Below are positions 38,034 through 46,854 of a stretch of DNA of 47,643 nucleotides, in pieces. The first letter of the stretch is position 1. The number at the start of each line of letters is the position of its first letter. This DNA comes from an uncultured Bacilli bacterium (GTDB lineage Bacteria; Bacillota_I; Bacilli_A; RF39; UBA660), in contig CALVYK010000001.1 of assembly GCA_944372195.1 (NCBI GenBank), forward strand, positions 1 to 47,643. Reading direction: 5' to 3'. The position numbers were made by a program, and so were the translations under genes. A model generated the notes under the pieces. That model was not told the DNA's origin and made no database searches. It saw nothing but the letters and a program-made list of their open reading frames with translations.

Positions 38034-40304
38034 ATGTTTGGACAATTTACTGAAGAAGCAAGAAAAATATTAATTGATGCAAAAGAAGAAATGATGGAAT
38101 TAAGACATCCATATGTTGGTAGTGAACATTTATTGTTAGCCATTTTAAAATCCAAAAATAATGTTTCTAAAAAATTAAAGCAATATAATTTAGATTATAA
38201 TAAATTTAAAAATAAAATAATTGAAACTTTAGGCATAGGAACTAAACAAAGTGAATGGTTTTTATATACTCCTATGTTAAAAAGAATTATGGAAATTGCC
38301 ATGTTAGATTGTAAAGAAAAAAATAGTGAGGTAACCATCGATGCTTTATTTTCTGGCATATTGGAAGAAGGCGAAGGAGTAGCTATTAGAATTATGATCA
38401 ATTTAAATATTGATTTAGATAAATTATATAACGAATTTAGTTATAAAATATTTAAACCAAAAAAGAAAAAGTTATTGCTAGAGGAATTAGGTACTGATTT
38501 GACCAGTAAAGCAGAAGAATTAGATCCAGTTATTGGCAGAGATAATGAAATTAAAAGAATAATAGAAATATTATCTAGAAGAACAAAAAATAATCCTTTA
38601 TTAATAGGAGAAGCTGGTGTTGGTAAAACTGCTATTGTCGAAGAATTGAGTAAAATGATTGCAAATGGTGATGTTCCTAATAATTTAAAAATGAGAAAAA
38701 TAATTAGTTTAGATATGGCAACTTTAGTAGCTGGAACTAAATATCGCGGTGAATTTGAAGAAAGAGTAAGAAAAATATTGAAAGAAGTAGAAGAAGATGA
38801 AAATATAATTTTATTTATCGATGAAATTCACACATTAGTAGGAGCAGGTGGTGCCGAAGGTGCAATTGATGCATCTAATATTTTTAAACCGGCGTTAGCT
38901 AGAAACAAATTAAGATGTATTGGAGCTACTACTACTTTAGAGTATAAAAAATTTATAGAAAGTGATAAAGCTTTAGAAAGAAGATTTCAAAAAGTGAATG
39001 TTGAAATACCAAGTAAAGAAGTTGTTAGAGAGATTCTATTAAAATTAAAACCAATTTATGAAAATTATCACCATGTAATAATATCTGATTCAATAATTGA
39101 TAAAATAATAACTTTATCAGATAAGTATATTTTTGACCGTAATCAGCCGGATAAATCTATTGATATTTTAGATGAAGTGTGTGCAAAGAGTAGTTTGAAG
39201 GAAAGTAAAGAATTAAAGGAATACAATAAATTAAATAAACAATTACAAAATTTAATTAAAAATAAAAATGAGGCTGTAAGTAACAACGATTTTAAAAAAG
39301 CGACAATTTATAAAGAAAAAGAATTTGTTTTAATGGATAGAATAAATAATTTGGAATTAAATTTATGTAATAAAAACAAAAACGAAGTAACAATCGATGA
39401 AGTTGCTAATGTAATAAATTCAAAAACAAAAATACCTGTTTATGAAATATTAAGTGAAACTGATATAAATAAAATTAATAATGATTTAAAAGCTATAATA
39501 GGTCAGGATAAAGCAATTAAAGAAGTTAGCAATATAGCAAAAAAAATAAAATTAGGCTATAAAGATGATAAATGTTATTCTCTTTTATTTGCTGGACCAT
39601 CTGGAGTTGGTAAGACAGAGTTGGCCAAAATATTTGGTAAATCATTAGTAGGTGATAATGTGATAAGACTTGATATGAGTGAATATAGTGAATCTCATAG
39701 TGTTAGTAAATTTGTAGGAGCACCTCCAGGATATATAGGTTATAATGATAATAAAACTATTTTAGAAGAAATAAGAAATAAACCATTTTCTGTCTTAATA
39801 TTAGATGAAATAGAGCGAGCTAATCAAAGTATTATTAATTTATTATTTCAAATATTAGATAATGGAAAAATAAAAGATTCAAAAGGAGTAGATGTTTATT
39901 TTAATAATGTGATTATCATAATGACATCTAATATTGGATTTGATGATATAAATGTTGGATTTAATAAAAATAATGATGATTTAACTAAATTAAAAGAATA
40001 TTTTAGTATTCCTTTTATTAATAGAATTGATAACATTATATCATTTAATCGATTAAACGAAGATAATATAAAGAAAATAATCGATGTTAAAGTTAATAAT
40101 CTAATTAATAAATATAAAAACATTAGAATAAAAATAGATGAAAATGTAATAAATGATATTATAAAATTAAGTAATTATAATGAATTTGGAGCTAGAAAAA
40201 TAGATAAGATAATTAAAAATAAATTAGAAAACATAATAATTGATAAAATTTTAGACAATAAAAAAAGTGTTCATATTAAAACACTTGAATTTAGTTTAAA
40301 TTAA
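38034..40304 (+). CDS. clpC: ClpC-type AAA+ ATPase
   Basis: Unfoldase that feeds substrates to ClpP. The 756 residues have an N-domain with the Clp repeat pattern (FTEEARKILIDAKEEM, GSEHLLLAIL). The first AAA+ module has GEAGVGKTAIVEEL, LFIDEIHTLVGAGGAEG and the GAT segment. A middle coiled region contains a UVR-like piece (NNDFKKATIYKEKEF). The second module has GPSGVGKTELAKIFG, SEYSESHSVSKFVGAPPGYIGY and SVLILDEIERA. The ClpP-docking loop is not obvious. mcsA, mcsB and ctsR are not adjacent, unlike in Bacillus. GGGAGGA precedes the ATG. Confidence 0.95.
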   Translation: MFGQFTEEARKILIDAKEEMMELRHPYVGSEHLLLAILKSKNNVSKKLKQYNLDYNKFKNKIIETLGIGTKQSEWFLYTPMLKRIMEIAMLDCKEKNSEVTIDALFSGILEEGEGVAIRIMINLNIDLDKLYNEFSYKIFKPKKKKLLLEELGTDLTSKAEELDPVIGRDNEIKRIIEILSRRTKNNPLLIGEAGVGKTAIVEELSKMIANGDVPNNLKMRKIISLDMATLVAGTKYRGEFEERVRKILKEVEEDENIILFIDEIHTLVGAGGAEGAIDASNIFKPALARNKLRCIGATTTLEYKKFIESDKALERRFQKVNVEIPSKEVVREILLKLKPIYENYHHVIISDSIIDKIITLSDKYIFDRNQPDKSIDILDEVCAKSSLKESKELKEYNKLNKQLQNLIKNKNEAVSNNDFKKATIYKEKEFVLMDRINNLELNLCNKNKNEVTIDEVANVINSKTKIPVYEILSETDINKINNDLKAIIGQDKAIKEVSNIAKKIKLGYKDDKCYSLLFAGPSGVGKTELAKIFGKSLVGDNVIRLDMSEYSESHSVSKFVGAPPGYIGYNDNKTILEEIRNKPFSVLILDEIERANQSIINLLFQILDNGKIKDSKGVDVYFNNVIIIMTSNIGFDDINVGFNKNNDDLTKLKEYFSIPFINRIDNIISFNRLNEDNIKKIIDVKVNNLINKYKNIRIKIDENVINDIIKLSNYNEFGARKIDKIIKNKLENIIIDKILDNKKSVHIKTLEFSLN

Positions 40305-40328
40305 TGTAGATTTCTACATTTTTTTATT
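40301..40328. terminator. Bidirectional terminator between clpC and the next gene
   Basis: AATGTAGA-TT-TCTACATT with T-rich sequence rightward and A-rich sequence leftward. Confidence 0.8.
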
Positions 40329-40802
40329 ATTTTCATTTTTTTGAAAATATATATTAAATAATTCAATAATTGGACAATCATTATTAGTTGAAATTGATTT
40401 GGAATCCAATAAACCGTCACTATTAATAAAATAATCATATAAAATTCTAATATTAAAGTCGTCTAAAAAATTACTTAATTGTTTAAGGGAATTTTTTTGA
40501 TTTTCTGAAATATTAGTAGGCATCATGAAAAATCCACTTTTTCCTTTTCCAAGTTTAGTTGTGTTAAAAAATACGATATGACTTTTTTCGGTTAATATAT
40601 AACCAACTGTTTCAGGAATTGTAGTATAATTTATTTTTTTAAAAATGTCTTCATCTAAAAAATTTTTTTGAAAAAAGTCTAATAAACATGAAATGTGAAG
40701 ATCATCAGAATTAATATCACCTAAACATTCTATTTCACCATTCCTGTTCTTACCATCTACTTTGTTGTCTCCGTATATTATTATTAATTTTGCCTTATTC
40801 AT
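40314..40802 (-). CDS. Protein of unknown function, 162 residues
   Basis: A cytoplasmic protein with no membrane segment. It begins MNKAKLIIIYGDNKVDGKNRNGE, with strand-like and helical blocks (NYTTIPETVGYILTEKSHIVFFNTT, GKGKSGFFMMP). No motif or family is recognised. GGAAGTGG precedes the ATG on the minus strand. It converges on clpC and shares the terminator. Confidence 0.7.
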   Translation of the reverse strand: MNKAKLIIIYGDNKVDGKNRNGEIECLGDINSDDLHISCLLDFFQKNFLDEDIFKKINYTTIPETVGYILTEKSHIVFFNTTKLGKGKSGFFMMPTNISENQKNSLKQLSNFLDDFNIRILYDYFINSDGLLDSKSISTNNDCPIIELFNIYFQKNENNKKM

Positions 40803-41019
40803 AAATCCACTTCCTTTATAATAATTATAGCATAATATAGCTTTTTTATGTAATAAATTTGTCTACTTACATTATGATAAAAATAAAAGTACTAAAAATC
40901 ATATAATAAATTATAGTTTACAAAAATGTATTCTATAATTTGAAAAATGTTGAAAAATGTTGAAAATATATTATAATTTTAGTAAAATATTAGATAATAT
41001 ATTGAAGGTGGTGAATAGT

Positions 41020-41310
41020 TTGGAAAAAAATGAAAAAACAACTAATAAAATAGATATTGTAAAAAAAATTTTTGATGTAGTATTTTGGATAGTTATTATT
41101 GGGTTGATTATCATTTGGATAACAGATTTTATTAACGTAAAAAATGATAAAGATCCAATATTTTGTATAAGTCAAAAAACGCATATATTTGATGACGGGT
41201 CTGTTGAAGAATGTATCGGCTTAGGCTATAAAATCTACACATATAATAGAAGTTCTTTTAATAATGCTCGTCAATTCGGACCTTTCTTTATAGGTATGAA
41301 AAAAAATTAG
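41020..41310 (+). CDS. Small membrane protein with conserved Cys pair, unknown function
   Basis: The 96-residue form starts at TTG 41020, seven bases after AAGGTGG; the longer reading from 40957 lacks a ribosome site. One transmembrane helix (VVFWIVIIGLIIIWITDFI) is followed by an outside part with CISQKTHIFDDGSVEECIGLGYKIYTYNR, two Cys that could form a disulfide. Proteins with this CxGLGYKxY pattern recur in gut Firmicutes without known role (from memory, not verified here). Confidence 0.65.
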   Translation: MEKNEKTTNKIDIVKKIFDVVFWIVIIGLIIIWITDFINVKNDKDPIFCISQKTHIFDDGSVEECIGLGYKIYTYNRSSFNNARQFGPFFIGMKKN

Positions 41311-41402
41311 AAATATTTAATTGATAATGCAAAATAATAAATAAAAGTATTTTAATATTATGCGCAATCATTTGACTACTGTAAATTTCTAAATATTTTT
41401 CT

Positions 41403-41430
41403 AAAAAACTATTAAAAATAGTTTTTTTAT
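41403..41430 (+). terminator. Terminator before murT
   Basis: AAAAAACTATT / AATAGTTTTTTT hairpin with a 3-4 base loop. Confidence 0.7.
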
Positions 41431-41497
41431 GTAAAAAAATGTAAATATATAAAGTAAATATAGTAAAAAATGGTATAATATATCTAGGTGGTTAATA

Positions 41498-42817
41498 ATG
41501 AATAGATTAATAATTATAATATCTAAATTAGCTTATTTTGTATTGCATAAATTAGGTAGAGGCACATCTTTTCCTGGTAAGATAGCTTTAAAGTTAAATA
41601 AAAATATTTTGAATTATTTTGAAATGCCTAGGACTACTATTTTTGTTACTGGTACAACTGGTAAAACGAGTGTAGCAGGTACTTTATATGAAATATATAA
41701 ATATAGTGGTTATAAAGTTGTTAGTAATTTAAAAGGATCTAATTTGATAGATGGCGTAACTACGGCTATAATTGAAGCAAGCAAAATAAATGGTAAAACA
41801 AAAGTTGATGTTTTAGTTATCGAAGTTGACGAAAGATATGTTAAAAAAGTATTTAAGTTTATAACTCCTAAATATTTTATTATCAATAATTTATCTAGGG
41901 ATCAATTAGCAAGAAACGGTCATTTTGAATTAGTATTTAAAGAAATTGATAAAAGTATTGATGAAAAAACTCATTTAATTTTAAATGCGGACGATCCATT
42001 AGTTACAAAATTTGGATTAAATAAAAAAAATAAGATAACTTATTATGGACTAAAAGAAAATAAATATTCAACTAAGAAAAACAGAATTGATACATTAGAT
42101 TTGGCTTATTGTCCAAAATGTCATAAAAAGTTGATATTTGATTATTTTAATTATGGTAATTTAGGTTATTATCATTGTCCAAATAATGATTATAATAGAC
42201 CAAGTTGTGATTTTGAGGGAATTTTAACTAAAGTATTAAAGGTAGAAAATGAAACAATCAAATTAAATAATACTGCTTTATATAGTGCTTACAATATTTT
42301 GGTTTGTTACACTACAGCTAGAGTAGATAATGTTGACAAAGATAAAATTGTCAAATCTTTAAATAATTTATCTTTAAAAGTTAAAAGGTTAAATGAATTT
42401 AAAGTAAAAAATAATAAAGGAACATTATTATTAAGTAAAAATGAGACTCCTTTATCTTATAATCAATCATTAGAGTATGTAAGTAGAGAAAAAGGTACTA
42501 AAACAGTAGCAATCGGTTTTACTAGAGTTAGTGGAAGATATGACCTAAAGGATTTATCTTGGTTATATGATATTAATTTTGAATTATTAAATGATAAAAG
42601 TATTGAAAAAATTATTTTAATTGGTCCTTTTGCTTATGATCTAGCTGTTAGATTAAAAACAGGTAATGTTGATCCTAAAAAGTTTTTATATTGTTTAGAT
42701 TACAAAAATTCTTTAGATTACTGTTTAAAGCATACTAAAGGTGATTTGTATTGTTTATTATATTTTGACTTAAATTATTTATATATTGATCAATTAAAAG
42801 AAAGAGGTTTATTATGA
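41498..42817 (+). CDS. murT: Lipid II isoglutaminyl synthase, Mur-ligase subunit MurT
   Basis: MurT with GatD amidates the D-Glu of lipid II stem peptides to D-isoglutamine. The 439 residues have the Mur ligase P-loop TGTTGKTSVAGT near residue 52, SNLKGSNLIDGVTTA, NNLSRDQLARNGHFE and NADDPLV. The zinc ribbon typical of MurT (CPKCHKK ... YHCPNND ... SCDF) is near residues 205-245, and the DUF1727 C-terminal domain follows. Its stop overlaps the gatD start by four bases. A strong GGTGG site precedes the ATG. It should form the MurT/GatD complex, but see the partner's missing catalytic residues. Confidence 0.95.
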   Translation: MNRLIIIISKLAYFVLHKLGRGTSFPGKIALKLNKNILNYFEMPRTTIFVTGTTGKTSVAGTLYEIYKYSGYKVVSNLKGSNLIDGVTTAIIEASKINGKTKVDVLVIEVDERYVKKVFKFITPKYFIINNLSRDQLARNGHFELVFKEIDKSIDEKTHLILNADDPLVTKFGLNKKNKITYYGLKENKYSTKKNRIDTLDLAYCPKCHKKLIFDYFNYGNLGYYHCPNNDYNRPSCDFEGILTKVLKVENETIKLNNTALYSAYNILVCYTTARVDNVDKDKIVKSLNNLSLKVKRLNEFKVKNNKGTLLLSKNETPLSYNQSLEYVSREKGTKTVAIGFTRVSGRYDLKDLSWLYDINFELLNDKSIEKIILIGPFAYDLAVRLKTGNVDPKKFLYCLDYKNSLDYCLKHTKGDLYCLLYFDLNYLYIDQLKERGLL

Positions 42818-43434
42818 AAATAGCTTATCTATATTATGATTTTCTTAATTTATATGGAGAATCTGGTAATATTAAAATAATTAGTAATATTTTAAAATAT
42901 AATAAAATAAAACACGAAGTATTATATTTATCTTTAGATGATAAATTAGAATTCGATAAATATGATTTAGTTTATATTGGATCTGGGACTGAAGATAATT
43001 TACTAATTGCTTTAAAGCATTTATCTAAATATAAAAATGATATAAAAAAATATATTGACGACAATAAATTTGTATTAGTAACTGGTAATAGTATTGATAT
43101 GTTTGGCAAAAAAATAGAAGATAATAAAGCGTTAAATATATTTGATTATGAAGTTACTAAAGGTAGTAGAAAAATGGAAGAAGTATATCATAACAACATA
43201 TTAGGATTTATTAACAATAATAGTTATAATAGTGAATATAATGATATCGATATAATAAGGAAAAATAATTTCTATGGCACTTATATATTGGGACCTATTT
43301 TAGTTAGAAATCCAGAATTTGTCAAACTTTTTTTAAATAATTTGACTAATAAAAAATTAAAATACGATTTGAAATTGGAAACTAAAGCTTACAATCAATT
43401 TATTAAAAATTTTAAGGAGAATGTTAATGAATAA
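42814..43434 (+). CDS. gatD: GatD-like glutamine amidotransferase subunit lacking catalytic Cys and His
   Basis: GatD normally releases ammonia from glutamine for MurT. The 206-residue class I glutaminase fold is clear (IAYLYYDFLNLYGESGNI, YDLVYIGSGTEDN, YGTYILGPILVRNP). At the nucleophile elbow, however, the family's CGGYQ-type motif reads VTGNSIDMFG, with no Cys. The catalytic HGP motif reads LGP (YILGPIL). Both residues of the Cys-His pair are therefore absent and glutamine hydrolysis by the usual mechanism is not expected. It may be a structural partner, with MurT using free ammonia, or use a different donor. ATGA overlap with murT; overlaps the next gene by eight bases. Confidence 0.85.
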   Translation: MKIAYLYYDFLNLYGESGNIKIISNILKYNKIKHEVLYLSLDDKLEFDKYDLVYIGSGTEDNLLIALKHLSKYKNDIKKYIDDNKFVLVTGNSIDMFGKKIEDNKALNIFDYEVTKGSRKMEEVYHNNILGFINNNSYNSEYNDIDIIRKNNFYGTYILGPILVRNPEFVKLFLNNLTNKKLKYDLKLETKAYNQFIKNFKENVNE

Positions 43435-43912
43435 TGTCGTAGAAGCTATAATTGAAATACCTTTAAAAACAAAAAATAAATTTGAAATTGATAAGAAATC
43501 TAATCGTATTAAATTAGATAGGGTATTATATTCTGCTATGAGTTATCCAGCTGAATATGGGTATATTGAAAACACTTTAGCTAAAGATGGTGACCCGTTA
43601 GATATATTGGTTATTTCTTCTGAACCAACTTTTCCTGGTTGTATTGTTCCAGCAAGAGTAATAGGCTATTTATCAGTTATCGATAATGGTCATGAAGATT
43701 ATAAATTAATATCTGTTGTTAACGTTGATCCAAGATATAATGAAGTAAAATGTTTAAATGATTTATCTAATTTTACTTTGGCAGAAATTAAAAACTTTTT
43801 TCAAAATTATAAAACATTACAAAATATTGAGGTAAAAGTTTTTGATTATCATGGTATTGAAGATGCTCTAAAATTAATTGAAGATTGTCAAAAAAGGTAT
43901 TTAGAAAAATAA
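43427..43912 (+). CDS. ppa: Inorganic pyrophosphatase (family I)
   Basis: It hydrolyses pyrophosphate with Mg. The 161-residue protein carries YPAEYGYIENTLAKDGDPLDILV with the signature metal-binding Asp residues, and VVNVDPRYNEV. Family I is more usual in Gram-negatives and archaea; many Bacilli use family II. The ATG at 43427 is preferred because AGGAGA ends six bases before it; the ATG at 43421 directly abuts that site. Overlap with gatD indicates cotranscription. Confidence 0.93.
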   Translation: MNNVVEAIIEIPLKTKNKFEIDKKSNRIKLDRVLYSAMSYPAEYGYIENTLAKDGDPLDILVISSEPTFPGCIVPARVIGYLSVIDNGHEDYKLISVVNVDPRYNEVKCLNDLSNFTLAEIKNFFQNYKTLQNIEVKVFDYHGIEDALKLIEDCQKRYLEK

Positions 43913-43970
43913 ATATCTTTTTTGACTTTTATAATTAAATATGTTAGTATATAAAATATGGAGGATAGAT

Positions 43971-44300
43971 ATGACTATGTCAACAACTTCAGTATTACAA
44001 GGGAAAAATATTAAAGAATATCGTGGAATTGTATTTGGTGAAGTAATAAATGGAATTAATTTCACTAAAGATTTTGCTATTAATATAACTAATTTTATTG
44101 GTGGTAGATCTAAAGAATATGAAGAAGAATTAGTAAATTCTAGAGCCGATGCTATTAAAGAGATGATGGAACGTGCTAAAAAAGTAGGAGCTAATGCTTT
44201 AATAGGTGTTAAAATTGATGTTGAAACAATCGATATTAATGAAAAAGGTGTCATGCTTATGATCGTTGCTAGTGGCACAGCTGTTATAGTGGAGGAATAA
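43971..44300 (+). CDS. YbjQ/UPF0145 family protein
   Basis: The 109 residues follow the YbjQ pattern: TSVLQGKNIKEYRGIVFGEVI, then SRADAIKEMMERAKKVGANALIGVKIDVE. The family forms pentamers and is annotated as putative heavy-metal-binding; function is unproven. GGAGG lies seven bases before the ATG at 43971; a longer in-frame ATG at 43941 lacks a site. A TTGACT/TAGTAT promoter with 17-base spacing lies at 43922-43950. Confidence 0.9.
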   Translation: MTMSTTSVLQGKNIKEYRGIVFGEVINGINFTKDFAINITNFIGGRSKEYEEELVNSRADAIKEMMERAKKVGANALIGVKIDVETIDINEKGVMLMIVASGTAVIVEE

Positions 44301-44302
44301 TT

Positions 44303-44554
44303 ATGAAAAAAAATAATCAGTACGTTGGCGTAGATGAAAAGTATATTCCAGATGATGAAAAATATATAGATGATAAAAATAATGAAAAAACTAAAAAAAT
44401 TATAAAAGGAATAGGTATTGGATATTTAGCCATTATATTATTTATATTTTTAATTGCTATTGCCGTTTTTGTGTTTATATTCATGAATTTTATTAAAATA
44501 AGTGATAGAGTAAATGAAAGACAAAATAATGTATTTAATGTGATAGGACAATAA
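44303..44554 (+). CDS. Small membrane protein, unknown function
   Basis: An 83-residue protein: a charged N-terminus (KNNQYVGVDEKYIPDDEKYIDDK), one transmembrane helix (GIGYLAIILFIFLIAIAVFVFIF) and a short tail. It starts two bases after the YbjQ-like gene with GGAGGA, so the two are coupled. No family is recognised. Confidence 0.65.
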   Translation: MKKNNQYVGVDEKYIPDDEKYIDDKNNEKTKKIIKGIGIGYLAIILFIFLIAIAVFVFIFMNFIKISDRVNERQNNVFNVIGQ

Positions 44555-44586
44555 AAGATAACAAATTAATCGTTATCTTTTTTTAA
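44553..44586. terminator. Bidirectional terminator
   Basis: AAAAGATAAC / GTTATCTTTT with an AAATTAATC loop, between converging genes. Confidence 0.8.
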
Positions 44587-44937
44587 ATTTATACCAACCA
44601 TACCACCTAAAACACTTGCAATTAAAGTTATAATATATAAAAATATATTTGAAATATTAACTCCACTATCAAAGGCTAAATAATTAAATATAAAAAATAT
44701 AACTATACATATAAGTCCATATTTTATTCCTTCTAGCCATCCCTTGTTATTACTAGTTTTTCCTAATAAAATACTACCAATAAAGATTGATATAAAAGGA
44801 GTAATATAAGAAAAACTTGTTACTATTTTTAAGCCAATAATTCCAATATAGTTAAATATTGTTATTAATAATGTAATAAGTAATAAAAAAGCCAAACTAA
44901 TACCTAAAGATTTAGTTAATTTTTTTAAATAAAACAT
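44566..44937 (-). CDS. TIGR04086/YrzE-like membrane protein
   Basis: A 123-residue protein with four hydrophobic helices (ISLAFLLLITLLITIFNYIG, FISIFIGSILLG, YGLICIVIFFIFNYL, ITLIASVLGGMVGINL). The GKTSNNKGWLEGIKYGL loop and the ending VLGGMVGIN match the family often found near yajC/secDF in Firmicutes. Function is unknown. AGGTGAG precedes the ATG on the minus strand. Confidence 0.75.
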   Translation of the reverse strand: MFYLKKLTKSLGISLAFLLLITLLITIFNYIGIIGLKIVTSFSYITPFISIFIGSILLGKTSNNKGWLEGIKYGLICIVIFFIFNYLAFDSGVNISNIFLYIITLIASVLGGMVGINLKKDND

Positions 44938-45011
44938 ATTCTCACCTAATAATTAATATGTCTATGTATAAATTATTATTCCTTTAATCATAATGTAATA
45001 GGGTGATTAAA

Positions 45012-45641
45012 ATGTATATAAATATAATATTTAAGACTTTAATTTTGTATGTTTATATTGCTATATGTTATAGAATAATGGGAAAAAAAGAAGTTGGCCA
45101 ATTAGGAATAATAGATTTAATAGTTTCAATTTTAATTGCTGAACTGGCAGCTATGAGTATTGAGGAAATAGATAGGTCTATTTTTGTATCACTAATTCCG
45201 ATAGCTATTTTAGTAATATTACAAATAAGTTTAAGTTTTTTAGCTTTAAAGAGTAGTGCTTTTCGCAAATTTATTGACGGTAGCCCACAAGTTATTATAA
45301 ACAAGGGGAAAGTGGATTTTAAGCAAATGCAAAAAATTAGATATAGTTTAGATGATTTAATATCACAATTAAGAGAACAAGGTGTAAAAAATATTAGTGA
45401 TGTAAATTATGCTATATTAGAAAATAATGGTAAATTATCAGTTTTTAATGATAATAATGTTTATCCGATGCCAATTATAATTGATGGAACAATCGATGTT
45501 GATACTATAAAAAATATGAAAAAAGATTTAAATTGGGTATACAACATTTTAGAAAAAAATAAGTTAAAATTAAAAGATGTTTTTTATGCGTTTTATACAA
45601 AAGATAAAACATATATTATTAGGAAAAATGAGATTGACTAA
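45012..45641 (+). CDS. DUF421/YetF family membrane protein
   Basis: The 209 residues contain three N-terminal helices (TLILYVYIAICYRIMGKKEVGQLG, IDLIVSILIAELAAMSI, LIPIAILVILQISLSFLAL) and a conserved soluble domain (FIDGSPQVIINKGKVDFKQMQKIRYSLDDLISQLREQGV, NYAILENNGKLSVF). YetF-type proteins have been linked to spore germination and envelope functions in Bacillus; the role here is open. The start at 45012 follows GGGTGAT; the GTG at 45003 is inside the site. Confidence 0.9.
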   Translation: MYINIIFKTLILYVYIAICYRIMGKKEVGQLGIIDLIVSILIAELAAMSIEEIDRSIFVSLIPIAILVILQISLSFLALKSSAFRKFIDGSPQVIINKGKVDFKQMQKIRYSLDDLISQLREQGVKNISDVNYAILENNGKLSVFNDNNVYPMPIIIDGTIDVDTIKNMKKDLNWVYNILEKNKLKLKDVFYAFYTKDKTYIIRKNEID

Positions 45642-45679
45642 AAAAAAATTAAAATGTATAATTATACTAGGTGGTAATA

Positions 45680-46741
45680 ATGAAAAAAGGTTTTACATTA
45701 GCTGAATTATTGGGTGTTTTGATTGTTTTAGCTGTTATATCGATGATAGTATTCCCAATAATTAGTGAAACGATTAAAACTAACAAGGAAAAATTGTATA
45801 ATTCTCAATTAGAAGAAATAAAAAGTGGCGCTGAAAAATGGGCATATTCTAATACCGAAATGTTGCCTACAAATTCTGAAGAATCTGTCACTATAACATT
45901 ACTAGAATTAAAAAAAGCAGGATTTTTAGCTTTGGATATTAGAAACCCAATAACAGGTGAATTACTTCCTAATGATATGGTTGTGACAATTACATTAAAA
46001 AATAATAATTATGAATTTTTTGTAGATGCTGAAAGTGGAACTGATATTGATAACGAAGTGAATAGTGATTCTCCAATCATTATATTAAATGGTAATTTTA
46101 TTGAATATGTTGAAATAAATGGTACATATGACGAAAAAGGAGCAATAGCTAAAGATAAAGATGGCAATAAAATTGATGACATTCAAATTAGTTATCAACT
46201 AAATGGTGTTGAAGTTTCTAATGTTGACACTAAAAAATTTGAAACTTATACTGCAATTTATAGTGTAATAAATAATGGATATACTTCTCATATAACTAGA
46301 ACTATAGTTATTAGGGATACAACTGCCCCTGATTTAGTAGTACCTGAGGCTATAGAATTATTACCAGATGAAATTGCTAGTTTCAATTTAATGGCGGGAG
46401 TTTCAGCAACAGATAATAGTGGAGAGACAATTAATATTGAAACTAGAGATTTCGATCGACTACCAATAGATAAAGTAATTGAATATTCTGCTTGCGATAG
46501 TCATAATAATTGCGTTACTAAAAGAAGATTAATCAAAATTATTAAAGAAGAAACTACATATACTGATAACAGTGGTGCTAATAGTCCAAAATTACTTAAT
46601 AATATGATACCGATAAAACATGATGGAAGTAATTGGAAATATACTGACGTATCACAAAAATGGTATGATTATGATGCTAAAGAATGGGCTATAAATAGTG
46701 GTGTTAGTAAAAAAGTAGGAGATACTACTAAAGGACTTTAA
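45680..46741 (+). CDS. Type IV pilin-like protein with Ig-like (DUF5011) domain, possibly truncated
   Basis: The prepilin signal KKGFTLAELLGVLIVLAVISMIVFPII is clear, with the cleavage Gly, Phe at +1 and Glu at +5. A pseudopilin helix (residues 25-50) is followed by an outside region and an Ig-like DUF5011 domain (ILNGNFIEYVEINGTYDEKGAIAKD to VIRDTTAPDL), then a second sandwich. The last part, NMIPIKHDGSNWKYTDVSQKWYDYDAKEWA, usually starts a longer lectin-like or adhesin region in related proteins. Here it ends soon after in VSKKVGDTTKGL, next to a stretch of unusual base composition, so the 3' end may be lost. The start at 45680 follows AGGTGG. Confidence 0.8.
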   Translation: MKKGFTLAELLGVLIVLAVISMIVFPIISETIKTNKEKLYNSQLEEIKSGAEKWAYSNTEMLPTNSEESVTITLLELKKAGFLALDIRNPITGELLPNDMVVTITLKNNNYEFFVDAESGTDIDNEVNSDSPIIILNGNFIEYVEINGTYDEKGAIAKDKDGNKIDDIQISYQLNGVEVSNVDTKKFETYTAIYSVINNGYTSHITRTIVIRDTTAPDLVVPEAIELLPDEIASFNLMAGVSATDNSGETINIETRDFDRLPIDKVIEYSACDSHNNCVTKRRLIKIIKEETTYTDNSGANSPKLLNNMIPIKHDGSNWKYTDVSQKWYDYDAKEWAINSGVSKKVGDTTKGL

Positions 46742-46800
46742 AAACTTTTAACAGTGCGTCAGGTTGTTCTACTTCCAACGTTTCCTCTCGTGCAGTTTTA
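46742..46800. other. Short GC-richer segment of foreign appearance
   Basis: About 55 bases after the pilin-like gene have roughly balanced base composition inside a region of about 25% GC. On the minus strand one frame reads KTAREETLEVEQPDALLK without stops. It may be an insertion scar, a remnant of another gene, or an assembly join. Confidence 0.45.
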
Positions 46801-46854
46801 TGTAAATAATTAATAAATTAACATTATCACACATAAAATATAATGGTGATAATG

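Noticed and set aside
43901-44278. Minus-strand frame opposite the YbjQ-like gene
   Set aside because: The opposite strand codes for a well-conserved family; the frame has no start signals.
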